64,000 nucleotides of DNA, taken from Lyophyllum atratum (taxonomy: Eukaryota; Basidiomycota; Agaricomycetes; Agaricales; Lyophyllaceae). The notes beneath the pieces were generated by a model. It was given only the letters and a program-made list of their open reading frames with translations. It did no database searches and was not told where the DNA came from. A program made the position numbers and the translations under genes. Shown here piece after piece: positions 34,101 through 45,829 of this stretch (position 1 is the stretch's first letter; every line of letters begins with the position of its first letter). The stretch is from the NCBI GenBank assembly GCA_014905825.1, contig JACGCN010000011.1, positions 248,001 to 312,000 of the forward strand, in the 5' to 3' direction.

Positions 34101-36622
34101 TCACCCTGGAGGGAGGTCAGGGAAAGGTGTTGGAAGGTAGTAATTGATGTAAGGGTTCCGAGGCCGGGTTGCAGGTGTAGGAGTGGCTTGGGCACCCGTT
34201 GGGGATGGTAATGGTATAGGTATTGTGCTGTAGGAGGAAGCTTGGGGCATGGAGGGCAGATAATACGGATGTTGACCATACAGATATCGGGGGTATGTAT
34301 GATAGTGGTAATTGTGAGGTGTCATAGGTGTCATGGTATTGGGAATGGTGGCTGCCGGTGGACGCGACGTTGACGTGTGCGGGGCATGTGCATGAGGCGC
34401 AGGCGTCACCTGATTCCTCGATCGCGGCCTTTGCGTGGAGGATTCTCGCGACGGCGCTTCTTTTCTTTGTCGCTTCCTGCCATCCGCTGGCACCGTCTGG
34501 GAGGCCTCGTTCGACTCTGTTGGAGGGCGTTTGTTACTGCTGGCGGCTTTTGGCTTCGGCTGCAGGGGAGGAATGTCAAGTCCTTGTAAGTAAGTCCACA
34601 AACTTTCTCCATAAGTTGCAAACCAAAGCCACCGCCCTCCCAAAACCCGTTTCAGATGTTCCTTCGAGAGGATAGGACCGACTGAGGCAAGAATTTCGAT
34701 AGTCTCGTCTTTCAAGATACCAGAGGCGCCAATGAGTGATTCGGAGAAATCCTGAGCCTTCACGGAGGTACGCCAGGTATGTAGAGCATTTTTGACCATG
34801 TCGTTGGGCTCACCGCGCTTAACCTTTACAGAACGCTCGATGGTCACTGCCTCGCTTGGCCGAGTACGATCTAATAATTCAGGATGACAGAGGTCGCAAC
34901 ATGGAACAGTGGGATCTTCTCGAACAAGGTGAGTAAAGATTGCACTGCATCAAACATTCAATAAACTGACTCGGTTCATCGTTGCCAAAGACCTTCATCA
35001 GTACACGACGCCGACAGCGCACGGTCTGTACCAGGCTGTGCAGGCCCTCGTCTGCAGCACCGAAGTCGATCGATACGTCGTCTGTCGCCAGTTCCCTGTT
35101 ATCGTCTTGCCCTCCATGCCCTCCGCGGTTTACCCCATGAAGCACTGCATATTCCTTTGTTGCCTTCGGGTATCCGTCCGACTGGCGCACTCCTGCTGCT
35201 TTCTTGCCCTTGCGTTTGCTCTTACCAGCATCCTTTTGAAGGTTTGTCTCGAGCCCCGATAGATCTGCCTCATATGCTGATTTCTCGACAAGCAGGACAG
35301 CAAGTCCAACTCGACTAGCTGCTCGAGCTGCCCGTCCTGCTCGCTGAACAAAGCTGGACACGTTTGCAGGCAGTTTCCATTGGCTAACGATGTCGACGTC
35401 CGGGATGTTACAACCCTATCATGGTGTGAGTACCTCTTGAATTGTACACTCAATAAAATTGTTTCCTTACCATGCCTGCTGCATCAGTACAAATCAAGAT
35501 CCGTACAACACCCAGTTTGAACAGCCGCATCAGCTCGGCTCGATACTCCTTCGTGTAGGCCGCACTATATGGCCGGATGAGTCCGAGCTCTCGCAAGTGT
35601 TCAGGTAGCCGTTCATGTAATCGCTGCTCGATATCGGGACCAGTACTGATGCTGTCTGCATAGACAAAGGCCTTCGGGATCTGGGAGGCTTCGACGACAT
35701 TGTTGGGAATGAGGAAGTCGAGATCACTGTAAGTGTTCATTGTGTTTTGAATGGCCCGTACCACAATTGACACATTTGGTCGGTTGTTCCCTAGGTTGAT
35801 TGTAATGTAGTCCTGTCCGAATTGGAGTAGATTTAGTACATCCTTTTGCACGCGTGGAGGCAGGGTTGCGGACATCGCGACCATTGGTGTCCCTTTAGGA
35901 AGTAATGCCCGAAGAATCCCTAGCCGTCCATATTGCTTTCGAAAGCCTGAGCCCCAATGGGAGACGACATGTGCCTCATCAATAACCACTGACAGAACCC
36001 GCGAGCAAAATTCAGTGTCTCCGAGGACGTTCTTGATGAACCTTTTCGAGAGCAGCATTTCGGGTGAGATAATAACTATCTGATATGCCCCTGAGCATAT
36101 CTTCTGAGGTGTGTTTCCATGTCGGTCTTCCGTGTCGAAATTGCTATTTAACTATTCTGCTTACCGTCATCAGCTCTGGTTGACAGCCGCCATGAGCACT
36201 ATTAACGGCAACAGCTTTCAGCTTGTACTCTTCTTCAAATGTTTGAACCTACTGCCAGTGAGTCCGAAGTATGCTGAGCATTGTCTTCGAAAACTTACCT
36301 GCTCTTCCTGTAGTGCTATCAACGGCGAAACCATCAAAGTAACCTTTCCGTTGCTCTTCTCGTGGACGTGAGGGCCCGCCGCAATAGCTGTCTTGCCCGA
36401 ACCAGTACCCGCATGGACCAGCACACTGTGTCCGGACAGCTGTGCCTCTATAGCTCCAGCCTGGTGAGTGCGTGGCGGCTCACTCCAGCCAAAAGCTTGC
36501 TGAACCTTTTCCTGAAACCCTTCTAGATCCTCTGGTTTCAGATGCTGGCGTTTCGGCCACGTATTGGTATCAGGCTGCCGGCGGGATTTCCTATTCTTTT
36601 TCTGCCTGCGTTGCGGAAGCAT
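34101..36622 (-). CDS. RecQ-type superfamily 2 DNA helicase (element-encoded)
   Basis: From ATG 36622: a Lys/Arg-rich N-terminus, FQEKVQQAFGWSEPPRTHQ, then motif I GTGSGKTAIA (about 36.38 kb), VSPLIALQEEQ, VIDEAHVVSHWGSGFRKQY (motif II; RecQ has DECHCISQWGHDFRP), MVAMSATLPP (motif III), a second RecA lobe with AFVYADSIS and RILICTDAAGMG, and motif VI QRAGRAARA. CRRRVLMKVFGNDEP and VPCCDLCHPELL (about 34.9-35.0 kb) form a RecQ-like zinc-binding cluster. The C-terminus is a Pro/Tyr-rich low-complexity tail (YHYHTYPRYLYG) ending at 34101. About five short introns are seen. Start codons of this and the DUF6589 gene are only 64 bases apart, which points to joint expression. The role in the element, such as unwinding ends or repairing gaps, is inferred. 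Confidence 0.85.
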
Positions 36623-36686
36623 TGTGGGCTAAGACAGGCCGTGAAGTGATCGAAAAATTGTCACAGCCACTCCGTCCATCTCAGTC
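36623..36686. promoter_or_regulatory. 64-bp divergent promoter of the RecQ/DUF6589 pair
   Basis: The two start codons face away from each other across 64 bases, so both transcripts must be started from within this gap or from inside the opposite gene. There is no clear TATA box. This suggests coupled expression. Confidence 0.6.
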
Positions 36687-39600
36687 ATGAACCCAGGTCT
36701 GCCGTTTTTGAGCCCTCTAACGACGGCGTCCGAGTCGTCTTCTGAGGATGATGATTCTTGTGATGACACTCCTCTCGAAAGTCTTACCACCCGAATTCAT
36801 CGTCGACCTGCTTCGCCAGGGTCATCTGCTCTTCCCGGCCTGGGACCATTCACTCCAAGACACACAATTTCTCAGCCTCCGAACAACACACCTCATACAC
36901 CATCACAATCTCATGCTGCACCACCCACCCTTCCCTCCAGTGGCCCGGTAAACAGCAGCCCAATCATTGGCACGCGGGAGCAGAGAAAGCAGAAACGGCT
37001 CGAAAAATCACAGAAAAAACAGCGTGCTACCCTGCGCAAGAATCAGGCTTCCCGTGCCGCCGTCGCTGCCCAGCAGAAGAAGGCTGCTTGCAACGAAGTT
37101 CTTCAGTTCATGCATACAAAGGGCCTTCGCTTCAACGAACTAATGGAACATGTATTCGACCCCGAGCAACAGCAAGGCAGTATCCGCTGGCACGAGTTTT
37201 TTATTTTTCGCGGCAGTGCAACGAAAATTCTGGACTGGTGGACCTCCTCCGGAAACAGTAAACCGGCCCAGGCAGAGGTCAAGGATTGGGCGGTTAAATT
37301 TGTTTCGAAGACCATCTCGCGCGAGGCGCGCACAGTAACGCGCTCGAAGGAACTCCAGACTATGGGAAAGACTATAGACGAGTCATTCATTACCTCCTTC
37401 GACTTCCCGAGCATTCTCGACAAGCTGCGTGACATGGCATCGATCTCGATTCAAATGCTCACATCTTTTGCAACATCGTCACGGTCTCAAAAGCACACCC
37501 CACAACGAAAGGCTAGGACAGCACTGGTATGTGTGCAGCTCTCCCAAATGGGTTCAATGCCCTGATACTTAGACATTTTCAGGTCATCACATCGGCGGCT
37601 CTTGCATGTCTCGGTGAATACAGCCATGCAAACAATCTCGCGAAGCGCATCATTGGGCTCTATCTGTACGCAACGGGTTCACAACGACAGCCTATCTCCG
37701 TCCTCTCGACACTTGGTCTTTCGGAAAGCTACTCAAATATAGTTTCCCGGCCAAGTAGCAAGAAGATCAGCTCCATTACCCAGCTAACCATGACCACAAT
37801 CCCGGGACTCACATCAGACTCACCGACTCCTATTCCTCGCGAAGCACCCGCACCTGCCGGACTCAACTCACCGATTCCTATTCCTTGCGAAGCAGCCGCA
37901 CCTGCCACCACCAACCCACGATTCGAGCGGACGGGCACCTTGCACCAGCTTTCAGGTGCTATGCGTGGTATGGCTCACGCTATTGCTGCTACTGGGCTCT
38001 ATGGGCTTGTTTACGACAATATCAATATCATGTTCCGTTCTGCTGAGCAGATCATTGGTCGTCACGGTATGTTCACCTTCATTTTTCGGTTGTCACTCTA
38101 TCCTGATTGTGCCTGCAGACTCTCAAGAGAACGGCACATGCGCGACGATTTTCCCTCTATGGAAAGCTAAAGTCGCTGATATCAAAATTTCGGACTTCCA
38201 GCAAGCCTTCCTTGCAGCCTCACCACTCGAGATCACCGATATTCTTCACACCAAGGACGAAGCACGCCACTTCAAGCAGTCCCTCGTTTTTGCGATCATG
38301 CGCGTGGCGATTCTGGCTGGCGGAGAAGGATTCAAAAAGTTCGAAAAGGAGACCGTCGAAAAACAGCCCGTCTCGCCGTTCAAGATTGATGTTCACCAGA
38401 CCGAGCTTCATCCTCTTCCCGCATGGAAGATTGACGAATCAACGATCATTGGCAACGCTGAGGTGGATGAAGCGATCATTGAAGAGCTGCAGCTGCGTAA
38501 GGATAACCCAACCTTCCCAGATACTGTCCGCTTCATGGGTGGAGACCAGCTTTCGTTGGCAAGGCTGCGTGCTCTCGAGAACATCCGCGCTGGCCATGAG
38601 GCCGGACATGCAGGCTTTTTTTGGGGTGCGTGGATGCCGGGACTTTTCCATGCCAAAATTGCGGATATGCACGGCATGCTTGTTACTCATTGGGGAAAGC
38701 CGGTCGAGCGCAATCCTGCCTCTCTCGCATTTCATAACACCCGCCTTGACCGACTCCCAATCACTCTCACGTCGCTTCCCCCTTTCCGTACATGCCGTGA
38801 CCTTGTTTTTGTCTCGCTCTATGCCCGCGTCCTCCACTGTCTATTATTGGTTACTGGGTGTGCTACGCTTGAGGAGTATACCACTAAAACAACATCTTGG
38901 GAGGACTTCCAGTCCGATGCTCTCCAGATATACGAGCGCTTTGCCAGCACATCAGTCGTCGACGAGCTTCGTCACCAACGGGCAAACTGCAAGTCAAAGC
39001 CTCTCGATGCGGGTGACATGGTCTTCGAGAATGCAGTTCTCTTCATGCGAGACGCACTCATCTCGCGCGAGTTTGCCGATGCAATCAAGGCCGGGGATTC
39101 AGGACGGGTGCTTCTTGTTCTCAAGACCTGGGCTCTCAGCTTTCGAGGAAGTGGCCGTACGAAGTACGCATATGAGATGCTCCACGTCATACACAATCTT
39201 ACCCATGTATGGCCGAAGCCTATTCAGTATGTCGTTGCTGTTGGCCATTGAATAGGTGTTCATGCTTTTACTGACAGGGAAATTATCCTCAATAATTGGC
39301 TGCTGAATCCAACTGGCAAGCCGAATGCCTTCGTCGAGATGGATCTTGTACAAGAACACCTCAACTTCTGGATAAAGGTATGGAACTGTACAGTTACTCG
39401 ACACATAACTGACATCTTGCATCAGAGTTATTACAAAGCCCATGGCTCTAATGCTTCTTGGGATTGGCTCGAGCTCGTGGCGCCCTGCGTTACTGCTCTC
39501 CGACACTTGGCGAATGGACTGAATGATCTTTTCGGCGATGATCAGGGTTCGCGCCATGCTCCTCCCGATCTCACGGAGGACATCGAAACTTTGATGAGAA

Positions 39601-40199
39601 GCCTCATGGATTATAAAGTATATCAGATCATACCTGGCCGCATTCTTGATGAGGATGACCCACCAGCAAATGATATCATAACAGTAGGACTACAGAACAT
39701 TACAGACAACTCGAAGAGTCCACTTGCAGAGTATGTCGCGAATTTCCTTCGCCTTCAACAACGCCGACGCAAACAGCCGATCATCATTCCCTCACTGAGT
39801 ACTGACCTCGCTACGACAATCACCTCTACCATCAATGCCGACCTGGAGCCAGTGACAGCCTTCGCCCTCCCAACCACACATTCTTCACTTGTGCCAGAGC
39901 TGCCGACTTCTGCCGTCACCATGACCTCACACACGACGCTATCACCCGGTGTCGATGACATGAACACATTTACTTCAGATGATGAAGACGACAATCAGGA
40001 TACCTCGGAGATCGACGCAATACTCGATGAACTTCAAAGTCAGGAACCTGAGCCGACGTTGACGAGAGAAGGTGCGGAGGACGTTGCGCTGGATATGGAT
40101 AAGGTCTATGCTGTTGAACTTGATGATATTGAGGTTTCAAGTAGTTCAGAGGGCGAGGAGGAGACAGGAGACGAGGGAGACAATAGTTTTGTATTCTGA
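36687..40199 (+). CDS. DUF6589-domain protein, possible transposase
   Basis: About 1,120 codons with three or four short introns (one at about 37529-37583 removes to ...ARTALV | ITSAALACL). The N-terminal 110 residues are Ser/Pro-rich and basic (REQRKQKRLEKSQKKQ). The conserved core runs from about 37.1 to 39.6 kb and shows DUF6589 hallmarks: MGGDQLSLARLRAL (38.54 kb), MPGLFHAKIADMHGML (38.63 kb), HWGKPVERNPASLAFHN, YAYEMLHVIHNL (39.17 kb), NNWLLNPTGKPNAFVEMDLVQE (two pieces, 39.29-39.35 kb) and HLNFWIK. The D, H/D and E residues in the GDQ, FHAK..D and DLVQEH motifs could form an RNase-H-like DDE site, but that is my inference. The C-terminus is very acidic (SSSSEGEEETGDEGD). It pairs with the helicase in a TIR-bounded unit. 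Confidence 0.85.
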
Positions 40200-40247
40200 C
40201 CTAGAGCAATGCATTGAAATTTCACTAAGTTAAACGTGACAGACCGT

Positions 40248-40400
40248 GACACGGTTAAAACGCGACCGTTTCTCCCAGCCGCTACGCACACAAGCGCCCA
40301 GCGGAGTTTGCTTAGCGGTTGGTCACGAGCCTACTCGTTACTCATTGGAGTGGCCGATACTGATACTGATACTGAGCGGAGTTTGTCAGCATCACGTGAC
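40248..40400 (-). repeat. Right terminal inverted repeat of the RecQ/DUF6589 element
   Basis: Reverse complement pairs with 33757-33938. It also contains two direct copies of GCGGAGTTTG (40301-40310 and 40377-40386) and three copies of GATACT (40354-40371). Short sub-terminal repeats of this kind often serve as transposase binding sites. Confidence 0.7.
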
Positions 40401-41530
40401 CTCCCAAAGCGGTAATCGCGCTTTCATCAGCACCCTCAATGCCAACATCCGCTCAATATCGTCGAGGATTGCACTCTGGAAAGGCTGTGAAGCTCGCATC
40501 CCAACTATTCATGCTCCCCTTTGCACTTTATAGCTCCAATATTAGAAATTTCGGATCTGCTGACCTGGTCTTGAGCGGTGTTACACATTACAATTTTTGA
40601 TCTCTTCACCTCTTCATGGGTACAATTTCAGTGTTACGAAGAGGTAAATCTCTTCATGCCCATTTGGACAACGGATGCTCACTTCTCAATGTAGGGTGGC
40701 CATATAGTGTAGAAATTTTCGATCTTCAACTGGAGATTTTTTGGTCCGAGATGCTCTTAAACTGTTTTGTTATATGTTACGAGGGTGTAAATTTCTTCTC
40801 TTTCTGTGTAATTCTACGGATCGCATCTCAGAACCGCCAGACCACCACAGCACACCCAAATGCGAGATGTGTTTTGCGCGGTCGCATATCACTCGTCCTC
40901 AACGTATGATTCCTTTCCCCATTGATGCACCCACCTGATCTCGACCACCATCGACTCAATCCAGCGACCACATCGTCTCCCCTCCAGGAGGTATAGATAC
41001 CCCGTAGAATAGGTGGTATTCTACATCTCCCTTTTTCCCCACTTTCCTCTCACTACCACTTCATAATTTGCTCTCATAAATCAAACACCAATCTTATTGA
41101 TACTGCGTGAACGTCAGCCTGACATCTCTGCTGGAATCAATGTTGCAATTTCAATCAGCAGGTTTGCGAATCCTCAGCACCCGATGAACACATGCCGTAC
41201 AGCTGGGACGAGTAGTCTGCAGGATTTGAGTTGAGGTTCTCCGATACAGCACCAAACACTCTTTCCTTTTTTGGTATTTATTTTTTTATTTTTTTATTTA
41301 GTCCACCCCAATCAGTATCGAGCCCGTTATTCGTCTGTGCGCAAGAGCAGCGACGAAAGCGTAATTCGGTCGCTGAGCGCTGCGCTCTTGCGGTCCTCGA
41401 TTCAACTGGGTCAGAGCAAGATATAGATACAGCGTGAATGAATAAAGATAGAACTGCCGTGGAGTCGCATTGACATCACTGTCGTAGTCCATGCCAATAT
41501 GGAGGGGGCTTGCATCCACAAAATCTATTA
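40401..41530. other. Non-coding stretch between two mobile elements
   Basis: No supported gene. It contains a small hairpin (GTAGAAT AGGTGGT ATTCTAC, 41002-41022) and a T-rich run at about 41.26-41.30 kb. Its right end carries the TTA duplicated by the Harbinger element. Confidence 0.55.
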
Positions 41531-41608
41531 GGGCCTGTTCGGCAACACAATTCAACTGAGAATTTGAAATTGTTGATCTCAAATTCTCGCCCGATTTGTT
41601 TGTATCAC
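41531..41608 (+). repeat. Left TIR of the Harbinger element
   Basis: Begins GGGCCTGTTCGGCAACACAA. It contains an internal palindrome, GAGAATTTGA / TCAAATTCTC (41558-41588), so each end can fold into its own hairpin. Identical to the reverse complement of the right TIR. Confidence 0.95.
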
Positions 41609-41767
41609 GGGTTCGGTGCAAACACCAACTCGTGACAATCTGTGACCGATAAGTGGCTGACACACTGCAACCGCGCTCGCGCGCCGCGCGGTAGAGTAGA
41701 TCAACAATAGATAGAGGACTGTACAGTGTCGACATGAGGCTGCCCCCTTTTCTCTGTCTCCATCATC

Positions 41768-44083
41768 ATGCCTCCAAGAGCCAATGCAGTCTGGACCACC
41801 GAGGATGAGCACAAGCTGCTTGAGCTTCTTCTGGAACGCAAGGCCTCTGCTGGTGATGCAGGAAACTTCAAGGAGACCATATTCCAAGAAGTTTCCGACA
41901 TTCTCACCCCTCTGGTGACGAAAGGGGGACCGAAGACGGTCAAGGCTTGCCAGAACAAGTGGCTCCTAGTCAGTACCTATTTTAGATGCCTTCACAACCT
42001 TTGTAACAGCCTGATTAGCTCAAGAAGACATTTCGTGTTGTTCTTGCTATCAAGGACGTCTCGGGATGGACTTGGAGCGATGCCACGGGTGCGAGCATCA
42101 CTCCCGAGTTGGAGAGCTCGTGGGCTGCCTACATCAAGATCCACAAGGACGCGAAGGCGTTCAAGAATCACGGCTGGCGCCATTTCGACCTCGTGTCGCA
42201 GGTAATGCCATCGTTGGTCCGAGGTGCACACGTATTTCGCCCTTCAAACTCGTCCGTTGGTCTTGGCCCTGCCAAGGATGACGAGGATGTACCCAACAGC
42301 TCTGTCGACACTTCCAGCCCGCCATCGGATGATGCAGCCACACCTGCCGTTCCCGTCGATGCTGACATTGGTGGCACCTCGCAGTCCTCCTTGGAAGAAT
42401 CGGACGATGAAGGTGTAAATGTCACACAGGTGCGTAGTTACAAACTATGTTTATGGTGTACGCATTCTAATTACTCACAGGTCGTCATCATGACTCCTCG
42501 TCGCTCAAATAAACGTTCCGCTGCAGCACCTCCCAGCACTGCGGCGCCATCGTCTTCCAAGCGAGGCAGGATGACTGGAGCGACTGCCATCGAAGGGCTT
42601 TCGCTCTCGCTCGGCCAATTTGGTGACGCGATTGCAAAAGCACTTGCACCTGTTCCTTCAGATGCTGTTGTTAATGCGTCACGTCGTCAGGATGCTATCA
42701 CCCGAGCTCAGGTGTTGGAGAAGTGGCTCACGATTTATGAGCTCCTCATGTAGGCTTTCGAGGTCCGGTTGCACCAACCGGAAAAGACCGGAAAAAGACC
42801 GGACCGCAACCGCAAACAACCGGACCTGCGGTTGCGGTTGTGGCTGATTTTCAGAGCCCGCGGTTGCGGTTGCGCGGAAATGGCCGGCCTGCCCCAACCG
42901 GTCGGGACCAGTCGCAACCGGTCAGAACCCACGTGAAGTCACATGGTACGCATAAACAATTGTTGGCGCATGTTGTTGACTCCCTTTCACCACGAATACC
43001 AGCACCACCACCGTCGTCGCGTCCGTTGGCGCGGTCGACTCGACACGAACACCATTTGCGCACCCAACAACGTTTCCCACGGCCTCTGTGGTGGGCCCAG
43101 ACGGACGAATACAGAAGGAATAGGTGGGAAGTCGAGCAGGGCAGACCCCAGTTGGGGGAGAGCCGTTTAGGTGCGTCATCCACACCTGCCCACCGTTCAC
43201 TGAACATCCCCACCCCCGCAGCTGACTATGAATGCTCCCCCCACGTCGCTCGACACCTATCGACATCGACGTCCCACCGCTGCCACGGCCTATCGACACC
43301 CATGCCACATCGACACCGCCACATGTCCATGCACATGCCCCGTCACCACCATCGCCTATTGACGCCCATGCGCCACCACCATCACCATGTCCGTTCTCCA
43401 CACACCACCGATGGACAGCGCAGCAGGCTGCCACGTCACACCGCAGCAGCAGCAGTCCCACCTGGCAAACATCGGATGGCGGCCAACACGTCACGCAGCC
43501 GACATGAGACTGCGACCGCGCCCTGACTCCTGGTGGCCACGATGCGTAGGCGGCGTCCTCGACGAAGACCACAGCATCGATGGCCCGACATTGATCATTC
43601 ATTGTGAGTTTGCTTCTAAGATTTCTTACTATTACTCTACTAATCTTTGAGCTTAGACTCTTATTAACTAGTGATGTGTATATACTAATATAGTTCAATA
43701 TAATATGTTCGACTTATATATTTTCGTGAGCTCTTGAGTGGCGACGACCGGTTGCGACCGACACGCAACCGGTCACAACCCAGTTGGGTCGCAACCGGTC
43801 AGAACCGGTTGTGCATGTCGATGCGACCGACAGCGACCGGTTCTGCACGGTCCAGTTGTCGGTTGGCTCGGCCTCGTAAGTTGAGCGACCGGTCGCGGTC
43901 TCGGTTGCGGCAAAAAGGTGCCAAGAACCGGACCCGACCGGACTTCGAAAGCCTATCCTCACGTTCATTCATATTCTTGAGAAGGATAGTGATGCTGCCG
44001 CAGTTTATCTCGCTCTTGACGATGAAGAGTTCCGGAAGGTGTGGGTTCAGAACAAGGTTGATACTGCACCACTTCTTGTTTGA
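41768..44083 (+). CDS. Myb/SANT-like protein of the Harbinger element, split by a nested insertion
   Basis: In PIF/Harbinger elements the second gene encodes a Myb/SANT-like partner that carries the transposase to the TIRs and the nucleus. Here ATG 41768 starts MPPRANAVWTTEDEHKLLEL, with QNKWLLV at the end of the trihelix/SANT domain, then an intron (41970 to about 42020), KTFRVVLAI, WAAYIKIHKDAKAFKNHGW and an acidic linker. A second intron (about 42430-42480) precedes a basic patch (PRRSNKRSA) and a helix (ITRAQVLEKWLTIYELL). The present frame stops at the first bases of the insertion (TAG 42751-42753). Beyond the insertion the frame resumes with TFIHILEKDSDAAAVYLAL and ends at TGA 44081-44083. 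Unless the insert is removed, the protein lacks about 40 C-terminal residues. Confidence 0.8.
42751..43955. mobile_element. Nested non-autonomous element (MITE-like, hAT-type duplication)
   Basis: A 1,205-bp insertion in the Myb-like gene. Its ends are inverted: TAGGCTTTCGAGGTCCGGTT at the left, and TAGGCTTTCGAAGTCCGGTC as the reverse complement of the right end. It is flanked by an 8-bp duplication, TCCTCATG (42743-42750) and TCCTCACG (43956-43963), with one difference. Both sub-terminal 200-bp regions are packed with ACCGGTTGC / GCAACCGGT motifs in both orientations. The middle (about 43.2-43.45 kb) is a CAC/CCA-rich simple-sequence region. No transposase was found; long frames inside it follow base composition. 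Confidence 0.85.
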
Positions 44084-44204
44084 TTCTGATTCTTCTTCGT
44101 AATTCCCTCCACTCTTTTTTGATCACAGTCTTTTACCACTACAATCCCTTTAGTCCCTACTTCGTCGGTCCATCCTCGACCTCATCACTTTATTAGCCCA
44201 CTCT

Positions 44205-45545
44205 TTAATCATCCATCGTTATATCTGGGTGCTCGCGTAGATATTGTTGGTATTGATTCCACATCGCCTGCGCAATGCTATCCCTTGTTGTTGTTGCCCG
44301 TTCTCTCTCTGCACGATCAACATATCCATCTGCTAGAACACCCATATCTCCAGTTGCTCCTGGGTCTGGATCAATGAGATCAGGATCATCGAGATATGCC
44401 TCGATATCAGCAGGGTCATGTGTCATGATGAAGTTGTGCACCGCAGCAAGCCCTGGCGGGATTCGAGCCTGAAGATCCATGTCGTACTGGGGTGCCCGAG
44501 TGAGAATTGCCCATCGGGCTTTAAGAACCCCAAATATCCTTTCGATAATATTCCGGGCCTGTGCGTGCCGTAGATTATAGAGTTCCTCCTTATTTACAGG
44601 CCTTAAAAACCATGAGCAATTTATACTAGAAATGGATGTACTGCGATACTCACCGTACATTGGCGCGACCCCATTCAGCCAAATGGTATCGAACTCCACG
44701 GTACGGAACCAGAAGCACATCACAAATACCAAATCCTGCATCGGCAAGATAGTACATTCCGGCTGGAATCACAAAGTCGGTCAAACGTGCATTGGCGAAG
44801 AGTGTTGCATCAGCAGCCGATCCCTCCCAACCACTGACGATGTATATAAAACGGAATGCGAAGGAGCAGCATGCAAGGCAGTTTTGTGAGAACCAGCCTT
44901 TGCGGTTCCTAGCTGCATGTCGATCCGCAGCAGAAGGGGAACTGTGGATATGTGTTCCGTCCATGGCGCCCAGAGCACCAGAGAAAAAGGGGAAGAATTT
45001 CGGATTGTTTCGGATGTATTCATGAATAGGTTCATCCGTGTTGGGTAGGCGAACATGAATGGTGTAGAATGGAGGTGAGGATATAGCAATCAAAATCTTT
45101 CGGAAGTACCTAGTGGTCGTTGAGAGAGAAATATTCGGAAAAGGCGGACAACATACTTGGATATCGTTTCGTTGGATCGCTGAAATCGCTCTCCTATATG
45201 GCGAACAGATAAACCTGTGACGCAGGCATACAGGAAGATTGCAGCCTGTTCTTCTAATTTTACATGCCTCGAGTCGGAAAGACCACATACAGTCCGCAGC
45301 TCTATCACGAAGGCAAGGAAAACATGCAATCGAACACCGAGCTCTGTCCAAATTCGATCGGGATGGCCATGGATTAGCTCGTTCAACCAGGCATCACCAG
45401 ATAGTGCAGATGTATGGTAGTCTTGCTTCCAATAGAGCGGATTTGCATATAAAGTAACTGCTATTCCAACAAGCTGTACCACATATGCTGTCATAAGCAC
45501 AGCTATACGCTTTCGGAACGTGTCAGAGTTGCGAGGGCCATCCAT
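44205..45545 (-). CDS. PIF/Harbinger DDE transposase (HARBI1-like, DDE_Tnp_4)
   Basis: Three exons. ATG 45545 opens an N-terminal helical region with LHVFLAFVIELRTVCGL and an HTH-like VKLEEQAAIFLYACVTGLS...RFQRSNETISKYF, joined across an intron at about 45.11-45.16 kb. The catalytic triad is visible: D in GALGAMDGTHI (about 44.97 kb), D in MYYLADAGFG (about 44.75 kb) and E in ARNIIERIFGVLKARW (about 44.53 kb). A second intron at about 44.60-44.66 kb joins WGRANVR to PVNKEELYNLRHA. It ends HPDITMDD at 44205. All catalytic residues are in place and no stop interrupts the frame, so the enzyme is probably active. It is convergent with the Myb-like gene. Confidence 0.93.
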
Positions 45546-45829
45546 GAGTGCAGTTTTCGAGCGGATAATCGTGTTGCGATCGCGCTATCCACCGTGTGAA
45601 AAAATGCTGGTTCACCCTCTTGAACCAAAAATGCTCTCCTGAAAGGGGGATTTCACTGTTTGGTATACTTTAAAAGCACAGAACGTTTCATAATGACTAT
45701 ATACTTCGTTTCCAGGTGACAGGTATCATTCAATTAACAGCGCGAGCGAGATACAGCGCAGAATGTGCGAGAAATAGCAGATCAGAGCGTCGACTATTTT
45801 TGGAAGTCACGCTGTTTGGTCTCGGGCCT

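Larger units (their letters stand above)
33757..40400. mobile_element. Candidate DNA transposon encoding a RecQ-type helicase and a DUF6589 protein
   Basis: A 6.64-kb unit with imperfect terminal inverted repeats of roughly 150-180 bp encloses exactly two divergent genes. The inner 37 bases (33902-33938 against the reverse complement of 40248-40284) agree at 31 positions: TAGCG.CTGGGA.AAACGGT, then TTTTA.CCGTGTC. Further out, CTCG.GACCA.CCGCTA matches, and the outermost GTCAC.TGAT.CTG (33757-33770 and 40387-40400) also matches. Both genes end inside the repeats. I could not find a convincing target-site duplication beside the ends. That the two genes move as one element is an inference from the repeats. 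Confidence 0.7.

Noticed and set aside
38107..39255. A 382-codon open frame overlapping the DUF6589 gene in another frame
   Set aside because: Shadow of the DUF6589 frame: rich in Ser/Arg, no domain. The DUF6589 frame carries all conserved motifs.
42840..43698. Open frames of 228 (+) and 258 (-) codons inside the nested element
   Set aside because: They follow the CAC/CCA-rich and CCGGTTGC-rich composition on both strands and have no recognisable domain.
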